Shown here: one piece after another, positions 36,470 through 46,577 of the stretch
Numbering within the stretch: the first letter of the stretch is position 1
Layout of the letters: every line of letters starts with the position of its first letter
Assembly: GCF_000176235.1 (NCBI RefSeq)
Contig: NZ_ACZV01000004.1
Span: 496,001 to 560,000 of the forward strand
Direction: 5' to 3'
Source: Vibrio orientalis CIP 102891 = ATCC 33934
Lineage (GTDB): Bacteria; Pseudomonadota; Gammaproteobacteria; Enterobacterales; Vibrionaceae
DNA length: 64,000 bases
Translations under genes and position numbers: made by a program
The notes under the pieces: generated by a model
Told to the model about the DNA's origin: nothing
Database searches by the model: none
What the model saw: the letters and a program-made list of their open reading frames with translations, nothing else

Positions 36470-37087
36470 ATGAAGCGCTTGGTATTACCACTTATTTTAA
36501 CATTGGCAGGCTGTAGCAATATGGCAGATGAGATAGCGATGCTCGGCAATGATATGCTTGATACAGCGCCACGCTCTGATTTTGATGTTAGACACCCAGA
36601 GTGGGGCACCCCAACGAATATCTCGCCTTCAGGAGTTAGAGGCCCGATGGGCCAGCAGCGCACTCAGAGCTATCACAATTTACAAAGTTTCTTGACCAGT
36701 AACGGCGTTGACTACGAGCTATTGCCTGGTAACCACGTAATGGTAAAGCTGAAAGACACCATTAAGTTTAATACTGGCTCCTCAAACGTATCACCTGACT
36801 CACAATACTGGCTTGATATGATGGGCAGTTATCTCGCAACTCAGCCGGGAATCGATATTGTTATCGATGGCCACGCAGACAGTACGGGTGCACCTACGTT
36901 TAACGACGGCCTTTCTATGAAGCGAGCGAGTGCCGTAAAGCGTCAGTTGGTACGTAATAACGTCGCGATGGATTCAATCTTTACTCGCGGGTATGGTGAG
37001 TATGTACCGGCTTGTAGCAATAAAACGAAAGCGGGAAAGGCGTGTAATCGCCGTGTAGAAGTGCTCTTTATTGTCTCAAACAATTAG
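36470..37087 (+). CDS. OmpA-family lipoprotein
   Basis: 205 residues. Lipobox LAGC (Cys15), a short linker, then an OmpA C-terminal peptidoglycan-binding domain (about 85-205) with VIDGHADSTGAPTFNDGLSMKRA and the terminal NRRVEV. Two Cys (CSNKTKAGKAC) form a probable disulfide loop before the last strand, as in several vibrio OmpA/MotY-like proteins. It tethers the outer membrane to the cell wall. Only a weak ribosome-binding site is visible. Confidence 0.87.
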   Translation: MKRLVLPLILTLAGCSNMADEIAMLGNDMLDTAPRSDFDVRHPEWGTPTNISPSGVRGPMGQQRTQSYHNLQSFLTSNGVDYELLPGNHVMVKLKDTIKFNTGSSNVSPDSQYWLDMMGSYLATQPGIDIVIDGHADSTGAPTFNDGLSMKRASAVKRQLVRNNVAMDSIFTRGYGEYVPACSNKTKAGKACNRRVEVLFIVSNN

Positions 37088-37109
37088 ATTTTACTGAGTA
37101 AAATCCATT

Positions 37110-37146
37110 AAAAAAGCCCAGAATAATCGCTATTCTGGGCTTTTTT
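37110..37146. terminator. Bidirectional terminator
   Basis: A 16-bp stem (AAAAAAGCCCAGAATA / TATTCTGGGCTTTTTT) around ATCGC between convergent genes. Confidence 0.94.
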
Positions 37147-37163
37147 GATAACTTTTTTGTTTG

Positions 37164-37409
37164 TTATGCGGCGCTTTTAACTTGATCGTCTTTTTTTTCG
37201 CTTTGCATCTTTGCTAGGAAATAAACGTTAACACACGCAATGAAGCCGTTAGTTACGACTACAGGCCAGGCATCAATCATAAGGCCGTATGCAGTAAACA
37301 ATGCACAACCGATGAAGTTAAGAACACGTAGTTTCACAATGTCTTTCATCGTAAGTGAGATAGCGACCATGATAGACGCTGCATAACCTAGAATTTCAAC
37401 CATATCCAT
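37164..37409 (-). CDS. Small three-helix membrane protein (YgjV / SemiSWEET-like)
   Basis: 81 residues with three hydrophobic helices (about 4-20, 28-46, 48-66) and a charged C-terminal tail. Length and LGYAASI...FTAYGLMIDAWPVVVTN resemble SemiSWEET-type sugar transporters and the YgjV family, but no PQ motif is visible, so transport function is uncertain. AGAGGG precedes the ATG by 8 bases. Confidence 0.72.
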   Translation of the reverse strand: MDMVEILGYAASIMVAISLTMKDIVKLRVLNFIGCALFTAYGLMIDAWPVVVTNGFIACVNVYFLAKMQSEKKDDQVKSAA

Positions 37410-37644
37410 AATTTGACCCTCTTAATTTTTGCCGAACGTTGTCGGTACCAATTCTTCTCTTCTTGAGATAACTGAGGAAGCTCCGTGCCTCGAATGGTCT
37501 AAATGATTAACTGAGACGAACTATAACAGGGCTAAATGTGTGATGAAAGCCCCAAAAATGTGAACGGTGAGGGTTAGCGATTACGCAAACGTTTTACGCA
37601 CATTTTACTCAATAAATAACCAAACGTGTTGGTAGTAGGTCTCA

Positions 37645-37672
37645 AGAAAAAGCCCGCTGGTTACCGCGGGCT
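37645..37672 (-). terminator. Terminator of tmaR
   Basis: AGCCCGC and GCGGGCT pair around TGGTTACC; on the minus strand TTTTCTT follows. Confidence 0.85.
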
Positions 37673-37696
37673 CTAAGAATACAGGTGAAACAAGAA

Positions 37697-38014
37697 TTAC
37701 TTCTTTTTACCTTGGATTACTTTATCTTCTTCAGTCAGTTCGCGGATACGGCGGCTGATGTCACGGCGCTCTTTAGAGATTTCAGCGCTCTTGATGATGT
37801 GATCATCAACGCGATCTTCGTAGTCAGCTTTCATGTTCTTGATAATGCCAACAATCTCGTCTGTGCTCATGTCTGAACTGATGTAATCAAGTAAGTTTTC
37901 TAGTAGGTCAACACGCTTACGGTTATCACGAACTTTCTTTTCGTTGTCGATAAGTTCACGTTTCAATTTATTTTTACGACGTGCTTCAGATACGATTTCA
38001 AATACACCGCTCAT
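37697..38014 (-). CDS. tmaR: DUF496 protein TmaR (PTS polar-clustering regulator)
   Basis: 105 residues, fully helical and highly charged. It matches E. coli YeeX/TmaR along its length: RRKNKL, EKKxRDNx[33 protein letters not shown]. In E. coli TmaR forms polar clusters that sequester PTS enzyme I and so tune sugar uptake; the same role is inferred here. Monocistronic, with its own terminator. Confidence 0.92.
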   Translation of the reverse strand: MSGVFEIVSEARRKNKLKRELIDNEKKVRDNRKRVDLLENLLDYISSDMSTDEIVGIIKNMKADYEDRVDDHIIKSAEISKERRDISRRIRELTEEDKVIQGKKK

Positions 38015-38200
38015 AAGTCTCTTTCCCTAATTTTTGGTTAACTGCTATCGATTAAATCACAACATCTACTGTGATAACAGTCTTTAGATCAATCATTACA
38101 ATGTGTTGACGCTTTTCTAGCCAATCTACACCGAGACAATTGAGCCGTTGCGAGGAACGATATATGATTTGTCCATTGTTAGTTAATTTAAGCGCAAACA

Positions 38201-38392
38201 ATGCGTACGTCTCAGATTGTCATTCCTCAACCTAAAGTAGCTCCTGAAGGTAAATCAAGTAAACTTGTTTCAGCGTACAAAAAGGAGCGGACTCAGCAAG
38301 AAATTACAGAAGTAGAGCTGAATCGCGGCAAAATTGTAATGATTGATGAGAATGGAGAGTTCAAGTCAATTCCAATTTTGGCTGAACATTAG
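38201..38392 (+). CDS. Hypothetical 63-residue protein upstream of yceH
   Basis: Not recognised. The protein is basic and polar in the first half (KSSKLVSAYKKERTQQE), then a short beta-type segment (GKIVMIDENGEFKSIPIL). Composition and codon use look like a real gene, but the ribosome-binding site is weak. It ends 36 bases before yceH, so the two may be cotranscribed. Confidence 0.6.
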   Translation: MRTSQIVIPQPKVAPEGKSSKLVSAYKKERTQQEITEVELNRGKIVMIDENGEFKSIPILAEH

Positions 38393-38428
38393 TGGAACCA
38401 CGTAACAATAATAAGATAAGGAAACGGT

Positions 38429-39079
38429 ATGAATATTGAGCTTAACTCTATAGAGGCACGTGTTATCGGCTGCTTGATTGAGAAAGAAGTCACTACACCT
38501 GACTACTACCCGTTAACTCTCAATAGCTTAACAACAGCTTGTAATCAAAAGAGCAACCGAGAGCCAGTTATGGCACTGACGGATGCAGATGTGCAGCAGG
38601 CGGTAGATGAGTTAATTTCTCGCCGTTTAGTCAGCGATGAAAGTGGTTTTAACAGTCGTGCGAATAAGTTTCAGCATCGCTTTTGCAATACTGAGTTTGG
38701 TGACCTCAAATTGACCAAACAAGAGAAAGGCATTGTTTGCTGCTTGCTACTTCGTGGCGCGCAAACTCCGGGTGAGCTGAGAACACGTACCAACCGATTA
38801 GCTGACTTTGGTGACGTTAAAGAAGTAGAGGCTGTGCTTGATAACATGGCGTCTCGTGAAGAAGGGGCACTAGTGGTTAAACTTCCACGTGAAGCTGGTA
38901 AGCGTGAATCTCGCTACATGCACCTCTTTAGTGGCGAAGTTGATATCGAAGCGCTAGCTACTGCAGCACCAGTTTCATCTTCGGGCCATAGCCGAATCGA
39001 GCAGTTAGAACAAGAAGTTGAATCTCTTAAAGCAGAAATGGCAGAGTTACGTTCAATCGTAGAGCAGCTTCAAGCTTAA
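38429..39079 (+). CDS. yceH: YceH/DUF480 winged-helix protein
   Basis: 216 residues. N-terminal [25 protein letters not shown] and second repeat [21 protein letters not shown] are the two winged helices of the YceH family; the last 35 residues form a coiled coil ([19 protein letters not shown]). DNA binding is likely; the regulated genes are unknown. Its stop overlaps the start of the GIY-YIG gene by one base. Confidence 0.92.
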   Translation: MNIELNSIEARVIGCLIEKEVTTPDYYPLTLNSLTTACNQKSNREPVMALTDADVQQAVDELISRRLVSDESGFNSRANKFQHRFCNTEFGDLKLTKQEKGIVCCLLLRGAQTPGELRTRTNRLADFGDVKEVEAVLDNMASREEGALVVKLPREAGKRESRYMHLFSGEVDIEALATAAPVSSSGHSRIEQLEQEVESLKAEMAELRSIVEQLQA

Positions 39080-39393
39080 TGAGTTCAACTGCTGATAAAT
39101 CAATTTCGGGTTGGTATATCTATTTAATCCGAATGCAAAACAATGCGCTCTATTGCGGTATTACCACCAATGTAGAGCGTAGGTTTTCACAGCATCAAAG
39201 TGGTACTGGCGCAAAAGCCCTAAAAGGCAAAGGGCCTCTTGAATTAGTATGGTTTCATGGAGCCGGAAGCTCACGAAGTAGTGCATCTAAACTCGAATAT
39301 AAAATCAAGCGTTTAAGCAAATGCGAAAAAGAAACACTTGTTTCAGGCGCAAAAGAACTCTCTGATTTGGTACAACTAGCACTAATTGACTAA
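39079..39393 (+). CDS. GIY-YIG nuclease family protein (YhbQ-like)
   Basis: 104 residues with the GIY-YIG core as WYIYLIRM...[18 protein letters not shown] (Arg after the second motif) and [10 protein letters not shown] near the end. Small stand-alone GIY-YIG proteins such as YhbQ bind or cut DNA with low specificity. It is translationally coupled to yceH (TAATG). Confidence 0.88.
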   Translation: MSSTADKSISGWYIYLIRMQNNALYCGITTNVERRFSQHQSGTGAKALKGKGPLELVWFHGAGSSRSSASKLEYKIKRLSKCEKETLVSGAKELSDLVQLALID

Positions 39394-39420
39394 AAAATAC
39401 TCTAGATCTTAATATTTGTA

Positions 39421-39460
39421 TTAACCTTGATAATGATAAGTACAAAACTTATAAGGTTAA
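39421..39460 (+). promoter_or_regulatory. Two-part inverted repeat in the leader of the TraF-like gene
   Basis: TTAACCTT (39421-39428) pairs with AAGGTTAA (39453-39460), and inside it ATAAGT pairs with ACTTAT around ACAAA. It ends 7 bases before the ATG. The right arm contains AAGG, a ribosome-binding site candidate at better spacing than the AAGGA immediately next to the ATG, so folding could hide it. It might instead be a protein operator. Confidence 0.5.
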
Positions 39461-39467
39461 TAAGGAT

Positions 39468-40628
39468 ATGAATCAATTAAGTAAAATATCATTAGTGGTG
39501 GGTTGTCTCGGCTTTTCAACAGTGAGTATCGCAGCGAGCGTTATCGCTGATGGTCGAGGCAACGGTATGGGTAATACGGGTGTAACGAGTGCTGATTATC
39601 TTTTAGCTCCTTTCTATAACCCGGCATTAACTGCTGTACATCGTGATAGCGACACATTTGGTATTCTGGTGCCTGCGATTGGTGCCAATGTCCGTGATAC
39701 CGACAATTCACTTGATACCATCGACACTCTACAAGATACCATTACAAGCTTTGAAAATAGTGGTAGTACAGATCCCGCCATTGCAACTCAGCTAAATGGT
39801 TATTTGACTGACTTATCGGACGATAAGCCATTAGCCGTAACTGGTGGAGTAGGGATAGCTGTCGCTATACCAATCAAGACATTATCAGCCAATATTTTTA
39901 CGCGTGGCTACGCTGAAGTCGTTGCTGTCACTGCAATAGCGCCTGACAATGGTAACGGAGTCACTGACGTTACTACACGTTATGAAAACTCCGAAGTGGA
40001 TATGATTGCTTTTGGCTACACTGAATTTGGCGTCGCACTTGCCAAACGTATGACCGTCCAAGGTCAAGATGTTTCATTTGGTGTGACTCCGAAATATCAA
40101 CAACTCAAAACCTACAAACAAAACCTTTCCGTTGAAGATTTCGATGTCAGTGATTATGACGAAAGTGAAACGAAAGAGAATGCGTTTAACATGGATTTGG
40201 GTGCGGTTTGGTTTTATGAATCTTATCGAGTCGGTATTGCAGTCAAAGACCTTTTTTCCAAAAAAATTGATACCTTAAATGTAGGTAGTGGCGTGAGCAC
40301 CTATAAGTTGGATACTCAGGTGACAGTATCAGGTTCTTACGCGATGGAATATTTTGTCGCTAGTGCGGACTTAGATCTCACCTCACAAGAGCGCTTCACA
40401 GACTTGAATGATGACACTCAGTATTTACGTCTGGGTATCGAAGGGAATGCATTTGGTTGGGCTCAATTGAGAGCCGGATACGAGATGGATCTTGAAAGTA
40501 CGTTAGATGATTCTGTAACGCTCGGCATCGGAATCAGTCCTGGTGACTTAGTGAGCTTTGACCTAGCGGGAAGCTATGCAGGCAGTAACCAATACGGTCT
40601 TTCGGGTAATTTAGCTTTTACGTTCTAG
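39468..40628 (+). CDS. TraF-family (PF13729-like) outer-membrane beta-barrel protein
   Basis: 386 residues with a signal peptide (cleaved near SIAA), then GRGNGMGNTGVTSADYLLAPFYNPAL, the N-terminal pattern of 'conjugal transfer TraF' proteins in vibrios, similar to FadL-like plugs. Alternating strands follow and the last residue is Phe, as in outer-membrane barrels. Despite the family name, no conjugation genes are nearby. Function unknown; transport of a hydrophobic compound is one guess. Confidence 0.78.
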   Translation: MNQLSKISLVVGCLGFSTVSIAASVIADGRGNGMGNTGVTSADYLLAPFYNPALTAVHRDSDTFGILVPAIGANVRDTDNSLDTIDTLQDTITSFENSGSTDPAIATQLNGYLTDLSDDKPLAVTGGVGIAVAIPIKTLSANIFTRGYAEVVAVTAIAPDNGNGVTDVTTRYENSEVDMIAFGYTEFGVALAKRMTVQGQDVSFGVTPKYQQLKTYKQNLSVEDFDVSDYDESETKENAFNMDLGAVWFYESYRVGIAVKDLFSKKIDTLNVGSGVSTYKLDTQVTVSGSYAMEYFVASADLDLTSQERFTDLNDDTQYLRLGIEGNAFGWAQLRAGYEMDLESTLDDSVTLGIGISPGDLVSFDLAGSYAGSNQYGLSGNLAFTF

Positions 40629-40652
40629 ACACTATACGGCATAATGGAAATT

Positions 40653-40693
40653 CTGAGATAAATTAATGGGTTGTACTCATTGATTTGTCTCAG
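40653..40693. repeat. 16-bp inverted repeat between TraF-like gene and luxP
   Basis: Arms CTGAGATAAATTAATG and CATTGATTTGTCTCAG pair fully as RNA with two G-U wobbles around a 9-base loop. There is no T-run, so it is not a standard terminator. It lies 80 bases before luxP. Confidence 0.6.
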
Positions 40694-40739
40694 ATTACAA
40701 ATAACGAATAGGCACTAGAAACTCTAATATAATAAATAG

Positions 40740-41869
<1,130 letters not shown>

Positions 41870-41870
<1 letters not shown>

Positions 41871-44428
41871 TGAGAAATTTTTTCTCGCCCGGCAACAAGA
41901 ACCGGCTCGCCACGATACTCACCAACTCCATTTTTTTAGTGATTGGGGTGTTGATTATAGTGATGGTGCTACAAAACTATCAGGTCAACAGAGAGGTAGT
42001 ATCTCAAGAGATCGGTCGTACTAAGCAGCAAACAAAGAGTCTTGTCCAAGAGATTTTCAACCTCAGAGTTAAATCATTGGAGATTCAGCAAGACAGCTAT
42101 AGCCGAAACCGTGTACTTCTCGAAGGATTGCTAAGTGAAGATGCCCCGGCCCTTGGTCGATTTTTTAATGGAATTGACCAAGTTTCTCCTGATCTTGCGC
42201 CGGATTTTCGCTTCATTTATAACAATGATGGTATTGTTTGGGATGACGCCAACTATCAATTCTATGGTATATCTGAGCAGCAGATCCTTCACCTTACTGA
42301 AGATATGGTCAGCGGAACGGATTGGTATATTTCGCAAACGCCATCAAGTATGGGTATGCGTTATCTGATGATGCGCCGAACTGCTATCATCGATTTATAT
42401 ACTGGTGAAGTGGTTGGTTTTTTATTCATTGGTGTCGTACTCAATAACAACTTCTCTTTAGTCAATGCAATTACTAAAGGAGGCAATGCTGATGAGATAC
42501 TCTTAGCGGTTGGCTCACAAGTGATTGCGGCTAGTACTAAGGACCAAGACTTTCAACATATTGAATGGCTTGAGCAATCCTCTCAATCGTTAAATGCAAG
42601 TCGTTATATGGTGTCAAAAACAGACCTCACCATTAATAATGTACCGACGTTTCTATCCGTCTATACCATTCAAGGTAATGAACACGTAGTCCGATTTGTG
42701 CGTAGTCACTATGTGTGGATTGCGGTTGCAAGCCTGTTAGTGATATGTATCGCTATTTATACCCGTATTTGGGTGGGTAAAAGGGTGTCGAAAGAGCTAC
42801 AGAGTTTGATGAAGTACGCAGATACTTCTATTCAGCGACAAACGGTTAGTGACTTTGCTGGCTCAAGTATTGAAGAATTCCATCAGATAGGCCACTCATT
42901 CCAGCGCTCTTTTAAACGATTAAATGAGCAAGAAAAGCAGTTTGCTGATCTGTTTAATTTTTCCTTGTCGCCAGTTACATTGTGGAATGTAGAGGGGCAG
43001 CTAGTCCGATTCAACCCTTCCGCTGAAAGATGCTTTAAAACTGACAAAGCGCGTCGTTTGCTAATTGAGAGCCTTCAACCACATATCAGAATGTGTGCGC
43101 AAGGGGCGACATTAACCGGTATTAATACCACCATTGCAAAGAAGACATTCCGCTGGAACTTATCTCCAATTACCACCGATAGCAGTGTCATCCGCATTAT
43201 GGCGCAGGGCCAAGATATCACCAGTTTTATCGAAGCAGAAAAACAGAGTGAGGCGGCGAGAGAAGAGGCCGAAGAATCTGCGCGCGTGCGAGCTGACTTT
43301 TTAGCCAAAATGAGCCACGAACTTCGCACCCCGCTCAATGGTATATTAGGTGTTTCTCAACTACTCAAGAGCAAAATGGACGATCCACGCGATGTCGAGC
43401 ATATGGAGGTACTCTGTAATAGCGGTGAACACTTGCTGGCCGTACTCAATGACATTCTCGATTTTTCAAAGATTGAACATGGCAAGTTTCACATTGAAAA
43501 AACGGCTTTCCGACTAGCGGAACTGACCAATACCGTTGAAAAAATATTCAAACCGTTATGTGACAATAAGGGCGTTGATTTTAGTGTAGAGAGTAATATT
43601 GAGTCTGACAGTTGGGTGTTTAGTGACCAGATTCGCATAAACCAGATATTGTTTAACCTAGTTAGCAATGCCGTTAAGTTTACTCATCAAGGGCAAGTCC
43701 AAGTGGTGGTCAATGCGTTAGAGCGCGATGAAGCAACTTGGCTGAAAGTCGATGTTTTTGATACGGGAATTGGCATTGAGAAAAGTAAACTAAAAGATAT
43801 TTTCGAACCATTTGTACAGGCAGAGTCAACGACCACGCGTGAGTATGGCGGTAGTGGATTAGGTCTAGCGATTGTTCGTAGCCTAGTGTCGATTATGGAC
43901 GGTGAGATAGAAATTGAAAGTGAAGTCGCACAAGGGACACACTTCACCGTACATGTACCGATTCAGTTAGGTCTGACCCCCACCTTCCTGCCTGAAAAAA
44001 CCAGTCCTTTGTCGGAGCCAGCGACGATGTTTGATGAGCAAGTTCATGTACTTCTCGTCGAAGATAATCATACCAATGCCTTTATCGCTAAAGCGTTCTG
44101 TGAAAAATATGGAATGAAAGTGACTTGGGTTAAAGATGGTTTGCATGCGATTGATTTCTTGAAAAAAGATAGCCAAGTAGACCTTATCCTAATGGACAAC
44201 CAATTGCCGAATTTAGGTGGCATAGAAACGACAGAGATTATCCGTAATGAACTTGGATTAACCACTCCGATCTACGCTTGTACCGCAGATGGAATGCAAG
44301 AAACAAGGAACTCGTTTTTAAGGGCAGGCGCAAATTATGTGATTGTTAAACCGATAAAAGAAATCGCGTTAAACAAAGCGTTTTTGCATTTCAAAAAAAA
44401 CCACCATCAAATGGTAGGAGTTAAATAG
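41870..44428 (+). CDS. luxQ: AI-2 hybrid sensor kinase/phosphatase
   Basis: 852 residues. TM1 (about 15-37), tandem periplasmic PAS domains that contact LuxP, TM2 (about 281-303), a cytoplasmic PAS region, HisKA with His483 (KMSHELRTPLNG), HATPase (NLVSNAVKF, DTGIGI, GGSGLGLAI) and a receiver with Asp776 (LILMDNQLP). At low AI-2 it feeds phosphate through LuxU to LuxO; with AI-2 it reverses. Translational coupling to luxP is by TAATG. Confidence 0.97.
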
Positions 44429-44455
44429 AAAAGGCTGTGAATACACAGCCTTTTT
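44429..44455. terminator. Bidirectional terminator after luxQ
   Basis: AAAAGGCTGTG and CACAGCCTTTTT form an 11-bp stem around AATA, between convergent luxQ and mvaA. Confidence 0.93.
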
Positions 44456-44479
44456 GATTTTTTATCGCTAGTAATCACA

Positions 44480-45739
44480 CTAACGAGCAAGCTTTTGATG
44501 GGCGCGCGAGAAGTGACCTGCGCAAAACGCGCCAACGATCGATAACTCTCCTGCTAGACACAATACCGCGGCGACTTCAGCTAATGATTTAGCTTTGCCA
44601 TTGCCGTGAAGGTTCATCAACTCAAGACATGCTTTTTGAGAGGGTAAGCGAGTGCCGCCGCCAACAGTACCAACCATCAAGTTAGGTAAGGTTACGCAGG
44701 CGTAGAGCCCACCTGTTTTACTCACTTCCATACGAGTGATACCTACCGCGGATTCTGCAACACAGGCTGCATCTTGACCACAAGCGATATAAAGAGCAGC
44801 AAGTGCGTTGGCGTAGTGTGCATTAACGCCGATACTGCCACTCAGTGCGGCTCCGGTCGTCGTCACTTGGCCAAAGCGCGACATTGATTCTGGGGTGGTG
44901 TGTAGATATTTCTCTACAAGAGTGCGCTCAATGTGGACTTCTGCAGTGACTTTTTTACCGCGAACGTGACGCAGCGTATGGGAATTCGCTTTTTTGTCAC
45001 CAGATAAGTTTCCGTCTAGGAAGGCTTCATCAGGAGTGTGTGGCGAATTTTCTAGAATGTAATGGAATACTTCATTGGTCGCAATTGTGACCATGTTTTG
45101 GCCAGAAGCATCACCGGTTCGGTACTCAAAGATAAGGTAAACGTGGTTGCCTTCAATATTGACATTGATGTCATGCAATTGGCCATGAGAGGTTGTGGAT
45201 TCAGCAATACGCTTAAAATGATCATACTGAGTAACAACCCATGCGACGAATTGACCTGCGTCGATTAAGGATTCGAATAGAAAGACCGGTGTACGTGTTA
45301 CCCCCTCATTGATCAGCATGGCACTGGCACCACCAGCCGCAGTAATTAATTGAGCTCCGCGGTTATAAGAGGCAACCAGTGCAGCTTCTGTTGTTGCAAG
45401 CGGGATAAGGTAATCATCTTTGGCATGCAAACCATTAACGCGTAATGGGCCAGCAAGGCCAACAGGAATTTTAACTGTACCTATAAAATGCTCAATGTTC
45501 TTATTGTATAGAGTGGCGTTCTTTAGAGTTTGTTCGTCTAACAAGATCTCTTGATCGGTGAGTTGACCAATCTTTTCCCAGCGTTTTGATAATGCTTTTT
45601 CAGATATGTATGGGCTAGGGGTTAATCTTAATGCCGGTCTGGCAAAGTTAGGACTGAGTTTTTGTTCTAAAGTGGAAGTGCAGTGGTCTGGCTGTAAAAA
45701 TTGAGTGATATCGCGATTAGAGAGATTGAGTTTCGGCAT
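44480..45739 (-). CDS. mvaA: Hydroxymethylglutaryl-CoA reductase (class I type)
   Basis: 419 residues. Motifs: NIEHFIGTVKIPVGLAGPL, LATTEAALVAS with Glu118, GDASGQNMV with Asp210, VGGGTRLPSQ, and C-terminal GHFSRAHQKL with the probable catalytic His414. It converts HMG-CoA to mevalonate with NAD(P)H. No other mevalonate-pathway gene is in the window, so its metabolic outlet is not shown here; other vibrios carry the gene too, as I recall. Confidence 0.93.
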   Translation of the reverse strand: MPKLNLSNRDITQFLQPDHCTSTLEQKLSPNFARPALRLTPSPYISEKALSKRWEKIGQLTDQEILLDEQTLKNATLYNKNIEHFIGTVKIPVGLAGPLRVNGLHAKDDYLIPLATTEAALVASYNRGAQLITAAGGASAMLINEGVTRTPVFLFESLIDAGQFVAWVVTQYDHFKRIAESTTSHGQLHDINVNIEGNHVYLIFEYRTGDASGQNMVTIATNEVFHYILENSPHTPDEAFLDGNLSGDKKANSHTLRHVRGKKVTAEVHIERTLVEKYLHTTPESMSRFGQVTTTGAALSGSIGVNAHYANALAALYIACGQDAACVAESAVGITRMEVSKTGGLYACVTLPNLMVGTVGGGTRLPSQKACLELMNLHGNGKAKSLAEVAAVLCLAGELSIVGAFCAGHFSRAHQKLAR

Positions 45740-45838
45740 TACGAATTAAAACGATAAATTTGTCTGCATTCTAACGTATAGGGTAGGGAAAACAATGGCT
45801 GTTTAATGTATTGCTACAATTTAAGCTAGTGCTCCGCG

Positions 45839-46120
45839 TTAAACATGAATATCAAGCAATGTACCAAGCATATCCTGGTCACGTTGCATCACATTTGTAC
45901 CAACCCGAGAGTAACGTTCTGAAGCATTGAGTTTGTTGATGGCGTCAAAGTGAGAAGGAGGGGGCTCCGCGTGGAACTCGACCTTATTGAATTCGTAAGT
46001 GTTATCTTTGGGTATGGAAAGTTGTTGTTGGGTTTGCTGTATTTCGAGCGCAGCTTCCTCGGCCATCTTTGATGACATATCAATGATTTGATATCCGGAT
46101 TGGACTGAAGAGACTGGCAT
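45839..46120 (-). CDS. Hypothetical 93-residue protein
   Basis: Not recognised. Start at ATG 46120, 5 bases after GGAGG; a GTG at 46132 overlaps that site. The protein has a helical N-terminus (IIDMSSKMAEEAALEIQQTQQQL), a Pro-rich middle and a helical end (NVMQRDQDMLGTLLDIHV). The ends faintly recall the helices that flank flagellar rod/hook proteins, but that is too weak for a call. No signal peptide. It shares strand with the 53-residue gene upstream. Confidence 0.7.
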   Translation of the reverse strand: MPVSSVQSGYQIIDMSSKMAEEAALEIQQTQQQLSIPKDNTYEFNKVEFHAEPPPSHFDAINKLNASERYSRVGTNVMQRDQDMLGTLLDIHV

Positions 46121-46175
46121 ACACACCTCCACTTAATTATAGCTTAAATGCAGGCATCAGATTCAGCAAGTTTGC

Positions 46176-46337
46176 TTATGCAAACAAGCTCGAAATAAGC
46201 TTAAGCTCTTCGTCAGTAATAGCAGATTTACTCTCGGCATCTAACTCACTGTTGATCTCACACTTTAGAATGCGCAATTGATGAGTTGATAGCTTTTTAA
46301 GCTCTTTCTTTATTAGTTCGAATTGTTGTTGGGTCAT
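46176..46337 (-). CDS. Hypothetical 53-residue protein
   Basis: A short gene I translated by hand: begins MTQQQFELIKKELKKL, contains one Cys (ILKCEIN) and ends ELKLISSLFA. Strongly helical and charged, with AAGG 9 bases before the ATG. The stop codon lies in the loop of a 6-bp palindrome (GTTTGC/GCAAAC, 46170-46185). No function recognised. Confidence 0.65.
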   Translation of the reverse strand: MTQQQFELIKKELKKLSTHQLRILKCEINSELDAESKSAITDEELKLISSLFA

Positions 46338-46519
46338 AGGTCAGTACCTTCGATATATTGCTTCTTTTATTATCAGACAAGTCTGTTTTCAACGGAAGAA
46401 GACTAGTTCGCTCTGTGAGTAAGAATTAACTGACTTTATTGTATTTAGCGCAGCTCAAATTTTGTCCGACAAATGTCAGGGCGTGTAAAGAATAGGTAAG
46501 GCGGTGATAAGTTGAACAC

Positions 46520-46555
46520 ATTACGTAACCGATGATAGTAAATCGGTTACGTAAT
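46520..46555. repeat. Perfect 14-bp inverted repeat downstream of yccS
   Basis: ATTACGTAACCGAT and ATCGGTTACGTAAT flank an 8-base loop, 23 bases past the yccS stop. Neither strand has a T-run. It could be a factor-dependent terminator, an mRNA 3'-end stabiliser or a protein-binding site. Confidence 0.7.
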
Positions 46556-46577
46556 CGTAGTGGAGAATAGTGTCTTA

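Noticed and set aside
38068..38081. Palindrome ACTGTGATAACAGT
   Set aside because: Arms are only 5 bp and it does not match CRP, LexA or other operators I can name.
38087..38097. FNR-like half-site TTTAGATCAA-type upstream of the 63-residue gene
   Set aside because: Only the ATCAA half is present; the partner half reads AGTCT.
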